64,000 bases of DNA from the NCBI RefSeq assembly GCF_001294205.1, contig NZ_LAQT01000001.1, forward strand, positions 1 through 64,000. Direction: 5' to 3'. Of the stretch, positions 51,437 through 60,721 are shown in pieces; positions within the stretch are counted from its first letter, which is position 1; each line of letters begins with the position of its first letter. This DNA is from Amantichitinum ursilacus (GTDB lineage Bacteria > Pseudomonadota > Gammaproteobacteria > Burkholderiales > Chitinibacteraceae). Both the position numbers and the translations under genes were made by a program. The notes beneath the pieces were generated by a model. It did not search any database and was not told the DNA's origin. It was given only the letters and a program-made list of their open reading frames with translations.

Positions 51437-52942
51437 ATGAAACCGCACTTGCTGAATACGGCCACGTTGCTGGCCGCCGTCGCGCTGACGTCAACCGGCG
51501 CGTACGCCCTGGATTTCAATACCATTGCCGCGCAAGCGCAGGCATTAGCCAACAAGTCTTACCAGAAACCCGAGGCGATTCCGGATTCGCTGAAACAGCT
51601 TGATTACGATCAACTGCGCGATATCCGCTGGAACCCGAACAACAATTACTGGAAGAAAGAAAAGCTGCCGTTTGAAATGGCGTTCTTTCATCTGGGGCGT
51701 TATTTTGACGCCCCAGTGCATATCAACGAAGTGGTGGGCAACCAGGTCAAGCCCATCCACTTTGACCCGGCCTTGTTTGATTACGGCAAAAACAAGCTGG
51801 ATACCAAGGCGTTAAAAGACGTCGGCTTTGCTGGTTTCCGCCTGCATTACCCGATCAATACGCCTGCGTATAAAGATGAAGTGATCAGCTTTCTGGGTGC
51901 CAGCTATTTCCGCGCAGTGGGCAAAGGCCAGCATTACGGCTTGTCGGCCCGTGGCCTGGCAGTGGATACCGGTGCGCAATCGGGCGAAGAGTTTCCGCGC
52001 TTTAAAGAGTTCTGGCTGGTGCGGCCCGCCGCCAAAGACAAGCAGATTGTGGTGTACGCCTTACTGGATTCGCCGCGCGTCACCGGCGCTTACCGGTTCG
52101 TGCTGAAACCTGACGTCAGCACCACCATGGACGTGACGGCGCGGATTTATACGCGCGACAAGATCGACAAGGTGGGCATTGCGCCGTTAACCAGCATGTT
52201 CTTCTTTGGCGCTAATCAACACGCCAAATACGAAGACTATCGGCCGCAAGTACATGATTCTGAAGGTTTGTCAGTGGCCGCTGGCAATGGGGAGTGGATC
52301 TGGCGACCCCTGACCAATCCAACCCGCCTTAGCGTGACTTCGTTTGCGACTACAGACCCTAAGGGCTTCGGGCTGATGCAACGCTCGCGCGGTTTCGATC
52401 AATATGAAGACCTTGAAGCACGCTACGAGCAACGTCCGAGCGCGTGGATCGAGCCGCAAGGCAAGTGGGGCGCAGGCCGCGTCGAGCTGGTGCAGATTCC
52501 GGAAGGCGACGAGACCAACGACAACATCGTGGCGTACTGGGTGCCGGCCAAACCGCTGGAACCGAAAAAAGCGTTCGATTTTTCTTATCGCTTGTCGTGG
52601 CAAAAGAATGTGGAAACCCATCCGCCACTGGCGTGGGTGGCACAAACCCGCCAAGGCCGCGGTTATATGAACAAGCCGGATGACAACCTCGAATACGCGG
52701 TTGATTTTAACGGCCCGACGCTGGCCAAACTGCAAGGCGAACCGCAACCGGATGTCTCGGTGGACGCCAACGGCCAGTTGCTGGAAAAGCGTGTATTCAA
52801 AAACGACGTCAGCAATGGCTGGCGTCTGGTCATGCGCATCAAACGTATTGATCCGGCCAAGCCGATCGAATTGCGCGCAGCACTCAAATCCAATAACCAG
52901 GTCGCGACAGAAACCTGGAGTTACCTGGTGCCTGGCCAGTAA
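51437..52942 (+). CDS. opgG: Periplasmic glucan biosynthesis protein G (OpgG/MdoG)
   Basis: A 501-residue exported protein: leader LLNTATLLAAVALTSTGAYA, then LDFNTIAAQAQALANKSYQ and the OpgG core LDYDQLRDIRWNPNNNYW, FFHLGRYFDAPVHINEV, GFAGFRLHYPINTP, FLGASYFRAVGKGQHYGLSARGLA split into familiar pieces. Works with OpgH to make osmoregulated periplasmic beta-glucans. ATG 51437 starts the leader; upstream frame is unrelated. Length fits MdoG (about 510). Confidence 0.95.
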   Translation: MKPHLLNTATLLAAVALTSTGAYALDFNTIAAQAQALANKSYQKPEAIPDSLKQLDYDQLRDIRWNPNNNYWKKEKLPFEMAFFHLGRYFDAPVHINEVVGNQVKPIHFDPALFDYGKNKLDTKALKDVGFAGFRLHYPINTPAYKDEVISFLGASYFRAVGKGQHYGLSARGLAVDTGAQSGEEFPRFKEFWLVRPAAKDKQIVVYALLDSPRVTGAYRFVLKPDVSTTMDVTARIYTRDKIDKVGIAPLTSMFFFGANQHAKYEDYRPQVHDSEGLSVAAGNGEWIWRPLTNPTRLSVTSFATTDPKGFGLMQRSRGFDQYEDLEARYEQRPSAWIEPQGKWGAGRVELVQIPEGDETNDNIVAYWVPAKPLEPKKAFDFSYRLSWQKNVETHPPLAWVAQTRQGRGYMNKPDDNLEYAVDFNGPTLAKLQGEPQPDVSVDANGQLLEKRVFKNDVSNGWRLVMRIKRIDPAKPIELRAALKSNNQVATETWSYLVPGQ

Positions 52943-53160
52943 GGCCATCGGCGACCGGTAAATCAAGAACGGCGCGGCTGCAGCAGCAGACCGCCGCCGC
53001 CAACACAATAAAAATCAGTTGGGCAAGGGACGTACCGTGCGTGGCTCCGGGGCTGCGCACATTCTGCTGGCCGCGCCATCAACGCGGCCGGGCAGTCGTA
53101 CACACGCGCATTACCAAGGCCGACACGGCCACGCGCGGTGTCACATGAGGAAAAAGCACT

Positions 53161-55620
53161 ATGGATATGGCTATGCCCGATTCGCTGCGGGCTTACTTGC
53201 AGCGATTACCGTTAGAAGCGGATGAGCGCGAACGCCTGCGCGAACGCATCGAAGCGGGCGACCCCGAGACCATCCCGCTGGCTGGGCCTCACCGTGAGCT
53301 ACGTGGCGGCATGTACATGCTGCCTAATGCTGTGCCGGTGGAGTCGGTGGTGGCGCGTCTGTCGCTGAGCCACAAACTTGATCGCGAAGACCTGAATCGC
53401 GCCAGTGGCCGCGATGCCAGCGGCCGCGAAACTGCGATCCCGGCATACCACCGCGTGTTGCGCACCATGCCGCCGATCAAACGGACCTCGATGGCGCCGC
53501 GCCTGTGGCCGTTTGGTGTGCCGCATGCGGCCAATAAAGCGCACAAGCAGGATCACGCCAGCATCAAACCGCCCGCGGGCCCGTGGGCACATTGGAAACG
53601 CGCGGCGCTGCTCCGCCGCATCATCTTTATGTTGTTGATTGTGGTGCAGGATGGCGCCGCCACCTGGAGCATGGCCAACGTGATGCCGTACCAGGGTTAC
53701 GGCAAGCTGGAAGCGCCGGCCTTGTTGCTGTTTGCCATTCTGTTTGGCTGGGTTTGCACCGGTTTCTGGACTGCAGTGGCTGGCTTTTTGACGCTGACGG
53801 TGTTGCCCGACAAATACAACCTGAGCAAGCTGGTGGATACGCGCAAGGCCATTCCGCAAAACGCGCGCACCGCTATCGTGATGCCGATCTGCAATGAAGA
53901 CGTGGGCCGCGTGTTTGCCGGTATCCGCGCCACGTGGGAATCGCTGCAACGCACGGGTCAGGCATCGCATTTTGATTTCTTTGTCTTGAGCGACAGTAAC
54001 GACCCCGATCTACGCCCCGCTGAAACCGCGGCATGGCTGGATTTGTGCAAAAACGTGGATGGCTTTGGCCGCATCTTTTATCGCTGGCGCAAGCATCGGC
54101 TGCGCCGCAAAAGCGGCAATATCGCTGATTTCTGCCGCCGGTGGGGCGCCAACTATCGCTATATGGTGGTGATGGATGCCGATAGCGTGATGACCGGCGA
54201 TTGCCTGACCGGCCTGGTGCGGCGCATGGAAGCTTGCCCCGACGCCGGCATTATCCAGACCCAACCGCGTTGCGTGGGGCGCGATACCTTGCATGCGCGC
54301 ATCCAGCAATTTGCCAATGCCGCGTACGGCCCCATGTTTGCCGCGGGCGTGCATTTCTGGCAATTGGGCGAGGCCTTGTATTGGGGCCATAACGCCATTA
54401 TCCGCGTCGACCCCTTCGTTAAATTATGCGCATTGGGCAAGCTGCCGAATGATGAAGAAGTGTTGTCGCATGACTTTGTTGAAGCCGCTTTAATGCGCCG
54501 CGCTGGCTGGGGCGTGTGGATTGCTTATGATCTGGAAGGCAGTTACGAAGAGGTGCCGACCAATCTGATCGAAGAATTGCAGCGCGATGCGCGTTGGTGC
54601 CACGGCAATATGCTGAATGCGCGCTTTGTATTGGCGCGCGGATTGCAATCGTCGCAACGTGGGGTGTTTGTATCAGGCGTGATGTCGTATTTTTCGGCGC
54701 CGCTGTGGTTTTGTTTTCTGGTGCTTTCTACCGCACTGTTAGCGGTCAATATTCTGGTGGTGCCCGATTATTTTTCGCATCCGGACCAGTTGTTTCCGCA
54801 ATGGCCGCAATTCAAACCGCGCGAGGCAATTGCCTTGTTTACTGCCACCGCATCCTTGCTGTATTTGCCCAAGATTTTGAGCCTGATGCTGATTGGTTTG
54901 CGCGGCGAGGGTAAACGCTTTGGCGGGATGTTTACGCTGTTCGGCAATATGCTCGAAGAGATTATTTTTTCGATGCTGTTTGCGCCGGTGCGGATGTTGT
55001 TCCATTCGCGCTTTGTTATGGCGGCTGTGATGGGCCAGAAAATTCGCTGGAAATCACCGGCACGTGAAGACGCTGCGCTGGAGTGGGGCCAGGCCGCCAA
55101 ACGCTTTGCGCTGCCGACTGCGTTAGGGCTGGTGTGGGGCGTGGGCGTGTATTGGCTCAGCCATGCGTATTTCTGGTGGATGTTCCCGATTCTGATTGCG
55201 CTGGTGTTGTCGATTCCGTTGGCGGTGTTTACCAGTGGTTCGCATGTCGGCAAGCGTTTGCGCAAAGCCGGGCATTTTGTCATCCCGGAAGAAACGCGCC
55301 CGCCGATCGAAACCGCGCGCACCGCCTATTACACGCGTAAAGCAGGCGAGGGCCCCGGCTTTGTGGATGCGGTGGCTGACCCGATCATTAACGCCAGCGT
55401 GTGCGCGGCAGGCAGTCTGCGCCGCAAGAGCTCCGGCATTGTGCGACACCATCGTGACAAGCGTATCCGCCATGCATTGACGGCCGGGCCGGAAGCATTA
55501 AGCGCAGAAGAGAAGAACCATCTGCTGAACGACACCGCCGCGTTGGCCGAGCTGCACTACGCGGTGTGGAGCGCCAAAGACGCGCACCCTGACTGGCTGC
55601 ACAGCATCAAACCCGCGTAA
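53161..55620 (+). CDS. opgH: Glucan glucosyltransferase H (OpgH/MdoH)
   Basis: An 819-residue inner-membrane GT2 enzyme. Eight or so TM segments; UDP-glucose site with Asp in VVMDADSVMTGD and the motif QRDARWCHGN (Q-x-x-R-W type), and PICNEDVGRVFAGI near residue 240. It polymerises the beta-1,2-glucan backbone and exports it. Follows opgG by 218 bp, of which nothing is coding. Good ribosome site GAGGAAAAAG. Confidence 0.95.
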   Translation: MDMAMPDSLRAYLQRLPLEADERERLRERIEAGDPETIPLAGPHRELRGGMYMLPNAVPVESVVARLSLSHKLDREDLNRASGRDASGRETAIPAYHRVLRTMPPIKRTSMAPRLWPFGVPHAANKAHKQDHASIKPPAGPWAHWKRAALLRRIIFMLLIVVQDGAATWSMANVMPYQGYGKLEAPALLLFAILFGWVCTGFWTAVAGFLTLTVLPDKYNLSKLVDTRKAIPQNARTAIVMPICNEDVGRVFAGIRATWESLQRTGQASHFDFFVLSDSNDPDLRPAETAAWLDLCKNVDGFGRIFYRWRKHRLRRKSGNIADFCRRWGANYRYMVVMDADSVMTGDCLTGLVRRMEACPDAGIIQTQPRCVGRDTLHARIQQFANAAYGPMFAAGVHFWQLGEALYWGHNAIIRVDPFVKLCALGKLPNDEEVLSHDFVEAALMRRAGWGVWIAYDLEGSYEEVPTNLIEELQRDARWCHGNMLNARFVLARGLQSSQRGVFVSGVMSYFSAPLWFCFLVLSTALLAVNILVVPDYFSHPDQLFPQWPQFKPREAIALFTATASLLYLPKILSLMLIGLRGEGKRFGGMFTLFGNMLEEIIFSMLFAPVRMLFHSRFVMAAVMGQKIRWKSPAREDAALEWGQAAKRFALPTALGLVWGVGVYWLSHAYFWWMFPILIALVLSIPLAVFTSGSHVGKRLRKAGHFVIPEETRPPIETARTAYYTRKAGEGPGFVDAVADPIINASVCAAGSLRRKSSGIVRHHRDKRIRHALTAGPEALSAEEKNHLLNDTAALAELHYAVWSAKDAHPDWLHSIKPA

Positions 55621-55621
55621 T

Positions 55622-55732
55622 CATAGGGTGGATCATGATCCACCATTCAAAGCCAACGACTCGAAGCGCAATGGCGCGTGTCCACGGCTTTGGATGGTGG
55701 GTCTTGAGGGGGATGCCGAGCCCCACCCTATG
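55622..55732. repeat. Bipalindromic module with an inserted hairpin
   Basis: Left half CATAGGGTGGATCATGATCC then ACCATTCAAAGCC, right half GGCTTTGGATGGTGGGTCTTGA interrupted by GGGGGATGCCGAG before CCCCACCCTATG. Left hairpin carries a compensated change (GGATC/GATCC) that keeps pairing, a sign of selection for the stem. Lies 2 bp after the opgH stop. Confidence 0.88.
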
Positions 55733-55875
55733 CCATTTGCTCTCGGCTTCTTGTTGTCGCCGCGCTATGCCTGTAGGGCGTCTGCCCCCGCAAAGCTGCG
55801 CCACTCGCCGACAGCCGTGTCGGCGCACTGTCTCCACAATCCACCATAACCACAATAACGAGGGAGACCGCCCCC

Positions 55876-57855
55876 ATGGCGCGCACGCGGAGAATATGGC
55901 CCAAACTGGTCATTGTGCTGTTGGTGATATTGGCCATCCTGGCCTGGTTGTTTAGCTGGAATCTGTTGCGCGGTCCGATTGCGCGCAAAGTCACCGAAGC
56001 CACCGGACGCAGTGCCGCCATCAATGGCGACCTGCACGTCAAATTATCGTTTACCCAATCACCGTGGATTACTGCCGATAACGTGCAATTGGGCAATCCG
56101 GATTGGGCAACCAATAAAAACATGTTTACCGCCGATCGACTGGCGCTGCAATTACGCTTTTGGCCGCTGTTAAGCGGCAAGGTGGAGTTGCCCGAAATCG
56201 TATTGGAAAACCCGGTGGTGGCGGTAGAGAAAAACGCCGATGGCACTTTGGCCAGCTGGAATATGACCGCAGACGGCAAACCTGCGCCTGCCACCGCCAG
56301 TTCCGCCAGCAGCAATAAAGTGGCGTTGGGCCATCTGCAAATCCATAACGGCAAAGTGCATTATCAAGACCCGAAGCCGAAAGACGTGGTGGACGGCACG
56401 ATCAGCACGTTTAGCCCCGGCGCCGGTCAGGAAGACATGATCCGCGTGAGCGCCAATGGCCAGTTTCAGCAAATGAAACTGAACCTGGGCGGCACGGGCG
56501 GCGCGTTGCTGGATTTGCGTGATCCGTCCAAACCTTATCCGCTGGATGCCAGTGGCACGGTAGGCGAAACAAAATTCGCCGCCAAAGGCACCGTCACGGA
56601 TCCTGGCCATTTAAGCGGCATGCATCTGGATTTTAAAATCAGCGGCGCTAGCTTAAGCCAGCTGTATCAGATTGCGCATGTGCCATTGCCCGCCACACCG
56701 GCCTATTCATTGGCCGGTTTGCTGGAACACCATGCCGAGGTGTGGAATCTGCAAGGCTTTAGCGGCCGCGTGGGGAATAGCGATCTGAATGGGGATTTCT
56801 CGATTGATCGCGCCCCCAAACCGCAATATATCAAGGCCAATCTGACCTCTAAAAATCTGGATATGAAAGATTTGTCCGGCTTTATTGGCGCGCGTAATGA
56901 CAAGGGTAAAACCGAAGTGCCGGCGGGCGATAAGGTATTGCCGCAGTCTGAATTTGATCTGGAAAAGATCAATGCCGCCAACGGTGATATCTGGTTTAAA
57001 GGCCAGCATTTAAAAACAGATCGGCTGCCGCTAAACAATCTGGTGGCGCATATGGTGCTGGATAACGGTCGGCTGACGCTGGACCCGCTGAATGTGGAAG
57101 TGGCCAGTGGGCAGGTCAACAGCAAAATCGGGCTGGATACCAGCGCCAAGCCGTTGAAGGTGAAAGCCGATGTGAAGGCGGCCAAGCTGCAACTGCGTGA
57201 GCTGTTCCCGGAAATGAAAATCCAGAAAGCCAACGTCGGTACCGTCGGCGGCCAGGCCACCATCGCTACTCAAGGTAATTCGGTGGCGCAAATGCTGGGC
57301 GCGGCCAACGGCAATGCGGCTGTGATCATGAATGGCGGCGCGGTCAGCAAGCTGATCCTGCGTTTGTCCAACCTTGATCTGGCCAACACGCTGCCGATTT
57401 TGTTGACGGGCGATAAAGAGGTGCCGGTGCGCTGCTTTGTTGGCGATCTGGGCGTGAAGAATGGCGATGCCACCATCCGCACGCTGATTCTGGATACCGA
57501 AAAGCAGGTGATCAACGGCACGGGCACGATCAACTTCAAGGATGAAAAGATGAACATCCAGTTGACCAGTACGCCCAAAGACAAGAGCCTGGCGGCGTTC
57601 CGGGGCCCGATTCTGGTGGATGGTACCTTCAAGCATCCGAGCGCACGACCGGCCGTGGGCCAACTGGCAGGGCGTAGTGGGGTAGCGGTGGCGCTGGGGG
57701 TGTTGGTGAACCCGATTGCGGCACTGATTCCGCTGATCGACCTGGGCGGTGCCAAGGATACCGATTGCGGCGCGATGATCCACCAGGCTTCGAGTAATTC
57801 GACCAAAGACTCGGCCGACAAGGCCAGCAACAAGGTCAAACCGCAAGTGAAGTAA
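55876..57855 (+). CDS. AsmA family inner-membrane protein
   Basis: A 659-residue protein: N-terminal TM LVIVLLVILAILAWLFSW, then the AsmA domain (RKVTEATGRSAAINGDLHV, LGNPDWATNKNMFTADRLAL, ENPVVAVEKNADGTLASWNM) and the C-terminal AsmA_2 part with GTVGGQATIATQGNSVAQML and LILDTEKQVINGTGTINFKDE. Belongs to the AsmA/YhjG group of bridge-like proteins involved in envelope lipid homeostasis. Ends with a Lys-rich tail. Terminator at 57882. Confidence 0.9.
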   Translation: MARTRRIWPKLVIVLLVILAILAWLFSWNLLRGPIARKVTEATGRSAAINGDLHVKLSFTQSPWITADNVQLGNPDWATNKNMFTADRLALQLRFWPLLSGKVELPEIVLENPVVAVEKNADGTLASWNMTADGKPAPATASSASSNKVALGHLQIHNGKVHYQDPKPKDVVDGTISTFSPGAGQEDMIRVSANGQFQQMKLNLGGTGGALLDLRDPSKPYPLDASGTVGETKFAAKGTVTDPGHLSGMHLDFKISGASLSQLYQIAHVPLPATPAYSLAGLLEHHAEVWNLQGFSGRVGNSDLNGDFSIDRAPKPQYIKANLTSKNLDMKDLSGFIGARNDKGKTEVPAGDKVLPQSEFDLEKINAANGDIWFKGQHLKTDRLPLNNLVAHMVLDNGRLTLDPLNVEVASGQVNSKIGLDTSAKPLKVKADVKAAKLQLRELFPEMKIQKANVGTVGGQATIATQGNSVAQMLGAANGNAAVIMNGGAVSKLILRLSNLDLANTLPILLTGDKEVPVRCFVGDLGVKNGDATIRTLILDTEKQVINGTGTINFKDEKMNIQLTSTPKDKSLAAFRGPILVDGTFKHPSARPAVGQLAGRSGVAVALGVLVNPIAALIPLIDLGGAKDTDCGAMIHQASSNSTKDSADKASNKVKPQVK

Positions 57856-57881
57856 CGCTGCGCGACCTATCCAGCGCGCAT

Positions 57882-57920
57882 AAAAAAGCCCGGCCAGCTT
57901 ATCGCTGCCCCGGGCTTTTT
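57882..57920. terminator. Bidirectional intrinsic terminator
   Basis: Stem AAAAAGCCCGG / CCGGGCTTTTT with a 16-nt loop between the convergent AsmA and PiT genes; A- and T-runs on both sides allow action in both directions. Confidence 0.9.
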
Positions 57921-57941
57921 ATTGGCATCGCCGCTATGGAT

Positions 57942-59417
57942 TTAGCTGCCGATAAAGCGGGTGGCAATCCAGAACAAACCAGCCGCCAACGCCATCGATG
58001 CAGGCAAAGTCAGCACCCAGGCCAAGCCGATATTGCGCACGGTGGAACCTTGCAGGCCGCTGCGGTTGGCCAGCATGGTGCCCGCCACGCCCGAGGACAA
58101 GACGTGCGTGGTGGAAACCGGCAGGCCGAACATATTGGCGACGGCAATCGACAGCGCCGCCACGATTTGCGCCGACAAACCCTGGCTATAGGTCATGCCG
58201 GTTTTGCCGATTTTTTCGCCCACCGTTTTAACTACACGCCGCCAGCCAATCATGGTGCCGACGCCCAGCGCCAGGGCCACTGCCAGAATCACCCAGAACG
58301 GCGAGTATTCGGTGGTCAGCGTCAGGTCTTTGCGCAGACGGCTTAAATCTTCTTTGTCTTCGCTCGAAATCCCTTTCAGGCCACCGACTTTTTTGGCGGT
58401 ATCGTCGAGGCACAACAGGGTCTGGCGTACGCGATTGCGGTCATTGGCGGCCAGATCGCGATACGAGTGCACGCCATCCAGCGTGGTCAGCAAATCGGCA
58501 ATCAGCGGCTCGTTCAGTTTGGGGTCGCAGCGGAAACGCTCGGGCACTTCGCTGGTCGGGGCTTTGCCCAGCGCCAGATATTCGCCCAGCGTGGCGGGAT
58601 TGCGTTGGTAGAACTGGCGCAAATGGATGGCCGCATCGCGCGTGCGTTCGATCTGGTACGCAGTGGCGTCGAGATCCACCACAAACTTGGCGGGCACAAT
58701 GCCGATCAGCACCAGCATGATCAGACCGATGCCTTTCTGGCCATCGTTGGAACCGTGGGCAAAGCTCATGCACATGGCCGAAACCACCAGCACCAGACGA
58801 GTCCAGAACGGCGGATGCTTTTTGCCATCGACCAGTTTGCGTTGCTCCGGCGTCTTGTGCATGCCGGAATCGGGGCGCAGCTTTTTAAGCGCAAGCAACA
58901 ACCCCCCGGCCGCCACCACGCCCACCAGCGGCGACACCACCAGCGACAAGCCTATATCGACAGCCTTGCCCCAGTTGATGCCATCGCGGATCGACGTGTG
59001 CGTCAGCCATGCATTGGCCAGACCCACGCCGAGAATCGAACCAATCAGCGTATGCGAACTGGACGCCGGCAAACCCAGATACCAGGTGCCGAAATTCCAC
59101 AGAATGGCGGAAGCCAGCAACGCAAACACCATCACCAGGCCATGGCTGGTGCTGACGTTGATCAGCAAATCCACGGGCAGCAAATGCACGATGGCATACG
59201 CCACGCCCAAGCCACCCAACAACACGCCCGCAAAGTTGAACAGGCCGGACAACACCACCGCCAGATGCGGCGGCATGGCCTTGGTGTAGATCACCGTGGC
59301 GACCGCGTTGGCCGTATCGTGAAAGCCGTTGATAAATTCGAAAGCCAGCACGAACAACAGAGCCAACGCCAGGCTACAAGCCACGGAGAGCGGAATTCCG
59401 CTAAAGAGATCAGGCAT
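57942..59417 (-). CDS. pitA: PiT-family inorganic phosphate transporter
   Basis: A 491-residue carrier with about ten hydrophobic segments and the two PiT repeats: FEFINGFHDTANAVATVIYT near residue 27 and VANMFGLPVSTTHVLSSGV near 432; GLPASSSHTLIGSILGVG and SFAHGSNDGQKGIGL also typical. Central soluble loop of about 150 residues as in E. coli PitA (499 residues). Takes up phosphate with protons, as metal-phosphate. Confidence 0.93.
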   Translation of the reverse strand: MPDLFSGIPLSVACSLALALLFVLAFEFINGFHDTANAVATVIYTKAMPPHLAVVLSGLFNFAGVLLGGLGVAYAIVHLLPVDLLINVSTSHGLVMVFALLASAILWNFGTWYLGLPASSSHTLIGSILGVGLANAWLTHTSIRDGINWGKAVDIGLSLVVSPLVGVVAAGGLLLALKKLRPDSGMHKTPEQRKLVDGKKHPPFWTRLVLVVSAMCMSFAHGSNDGQKGIGLIMLVLIGIVPAKFVVDLDATAYQIERTRDAAIHLRQFYQRNPATLGEYLALGKAPTSEVPERFRCDPKLNEPLIADLLTTLDGVHSYRDLAANDRNRVRQTLLCLDDTAKKVGGLKGISSEDKEDLSRLRKDLTLTTEYSPFWVILAVALALGVGTMIGWRRVVKTVGEKIGKTGMTYSQGLSAQIVAALSIAVANMFGLPVSTTHVLSSGVAGTMLANRSGLQGSTVRNIGLAWVLTLPASMALAAGLFWIATRFIGS

Positions 59418-59930
59418 TTAGAAACAGCAAAGAACGGGAATGGCGGCGATTATCCCAGAAGTCGGCGACGAACGTTGGACTACGTAACAAAATTGTCATG
59501 GGCGGTTGACAGGGATCAAACGCGGCTGCAAGGCGGGTCATGGCCGGGTCAGGCGGGCTACGTCTGGATGTAATTTTCTGCGATGCGTTGTGGCAGCACG
59601 GCGGCTTATCTTGCGAGACCTTTGCAAGCAGGTTTCGGTGCCGGGCTGCCGGATTGGCCAGCAACAGAATTTGCCCGACCTTCAACCTGCGCCCCGCTTG
59701 GGAACGCAACCCGACGCCTCCATAGGCCGAAAGCCAGGTGACTACTCATTTCTCGCCGAAGAAGCTGCGATCGGCTGGCGGTTGAACAGGCTATCCGCTT
59801 GATAAAAGACCCCTGCGATTTTTGAGGGGTCTTTTTAGGCTCAACGCCACGCTACAAAATCACTCGCAGCACACAGGCATATGTCGAGACGGCAAGATGC
59901 CGATGGTCAAGCTCGGGCCGGCTGCAAATT
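59418..59930. other. Intergenic region with a strong terminator and no clear gene
   Basis: 513 bp. A plus-strand frame (59506-59802, 98 residues, Arg/Cys-rich N-terminal half, then SFLAEEAAIGWRLNRLSA) stops two bases before the terminator at 59804 but shows no family features. Whether this is a small gene, a small RNA or spacer cannot be decided by eye. Confidence 0.45.
59804..59836. terminator. Intrinsic terminator
   Basis: 11-bp stem AAAAGACCCCT / AGGGGTCTTTT (59804-59814, 59825-59835), 10-nt loop, T-run on both strands. Terminates the toxin-antitoxin mRNA from the right and any transcript coming from the left. Confidence 0.88.
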
Positions 59931-60248
59931 TCAAACCGGCTTTCCGTGTGGCGCATTCGTTTGCTCAATAGTCATACGAACGGTGGTGCCAATCCGCGCA
60001 GCCATTTCAATCAATGTATCCAGCGTAAATTTGTCTGCTTTGCCGCGGACGAGATCAGAGACGCGTGATTGTCGCGTGCCAAGTACCTCTGCGGCTTCGA
60101 TTTGCGTCCATTCTTTCTCCCGGATGGCCCGTTCGATCGCCACCATCAGATCGACGCGCATGGCCATCACCTTCGCAACTTCAGGATCAAAGCCTAGATC
60201 TTCAAATACATTGTCTGATGCGTGGGTAAGCTCAAGTGCCATATTCAT
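59931..60248 (-). CDS. XRE-type HTH antitoxin (HigA-like)
   Basis: A 105-residue protein with HTH at about 42-75: IREKEWTQIEAAEVLGTRQS then RVSDLVRGKADKFTLDTLIEMAA. Layout fits HigA-type antitoxins of reverse-order toxin-antitoxin pairs: it follows the toxin gene and overlaps it by 4 bp (ATGA). It probably binds toxin and represses the shared promoter near 60630. Confidence 0.85.
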   Translation of the reverse strand: MNMALELTHASDNVFEDLGFDPEVAKVMAMRVDLMVAIERAIREKEWTQIEAAEVLGTRQSRVSDLVRGKADKFTLDTLIEMAARIGTTVRMTIEQTNAPHGKPV

Positions 60249-60610
60249 CTCCTGATCGCCTCAAGTTCCTGGTAGCGCTCGCGTGCCAGGCGCATCACGT
60301 CTGCAGGTGTTTTATTGGTTTTTTTCTGAAAGGCATGAATGACATAGACGCCCTCCGCGAAGCGGGCGACGTACAACACGCGCCACCAGCCCTCTGCGGT
60401 CTGAGTACAGATTTCATAACACCCTGCGCCCACCGCTTTCATCGGCGCAACATCTTTGGGCATCTCTCCCCATTGCACGTAGCGCAACGCCTGGCCGATT
60501 TGATGGCGTGCCTCGTCAGGAAATTGCCGTACATCTCGCTGCGTTGAGCCAACCCAGATCAACGGTTTGCGCGAGGGCGCGTCTTGCGCCCGAACCCACC
60601 TGCTTGCCAT
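60245..60610 (-). CDS. RelE/ParE-superfamily toxin (phage Gp49/HigB-like)
   Basis: A 121-residue protein: LIWVGSTQRDVRQFPDEARHQIG, PMKAVGAGCYEICTQTAEGWWRVLYVAR, and VYVIHAFQKKTNKTPADVMRLARERYQELEA, the pattern of the Gp49-like toxin family that cleaves mRNA on ribosomes. Toxin-first order with the HigA-like gene. AT-rich promoter with palindrome AAGTACTT at 60635-60642. Confidence 0.87.
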   Translation of the reverse strand: MASRWVRAQDAPSRKPLIWVGSTQRDVRQFPDEARHQIGQALRYVQWGEMPKDVAPMKAVGAGCYEICTQTAEGWWRVLYVARFAEGVYVIHAFQKKTNKTPADVMRLARERYQELEAIRR

Positions 60611-60721
60611 AATGCAACGCCCCCCAAAATATCAAAGTACTTATATATTTTCAAGGGCATGCTGAGCCACCCGAGCGAAGGGCGCCACGCTATTTGTTAC
60701 ATTACGGCATCGTCATTTGCA

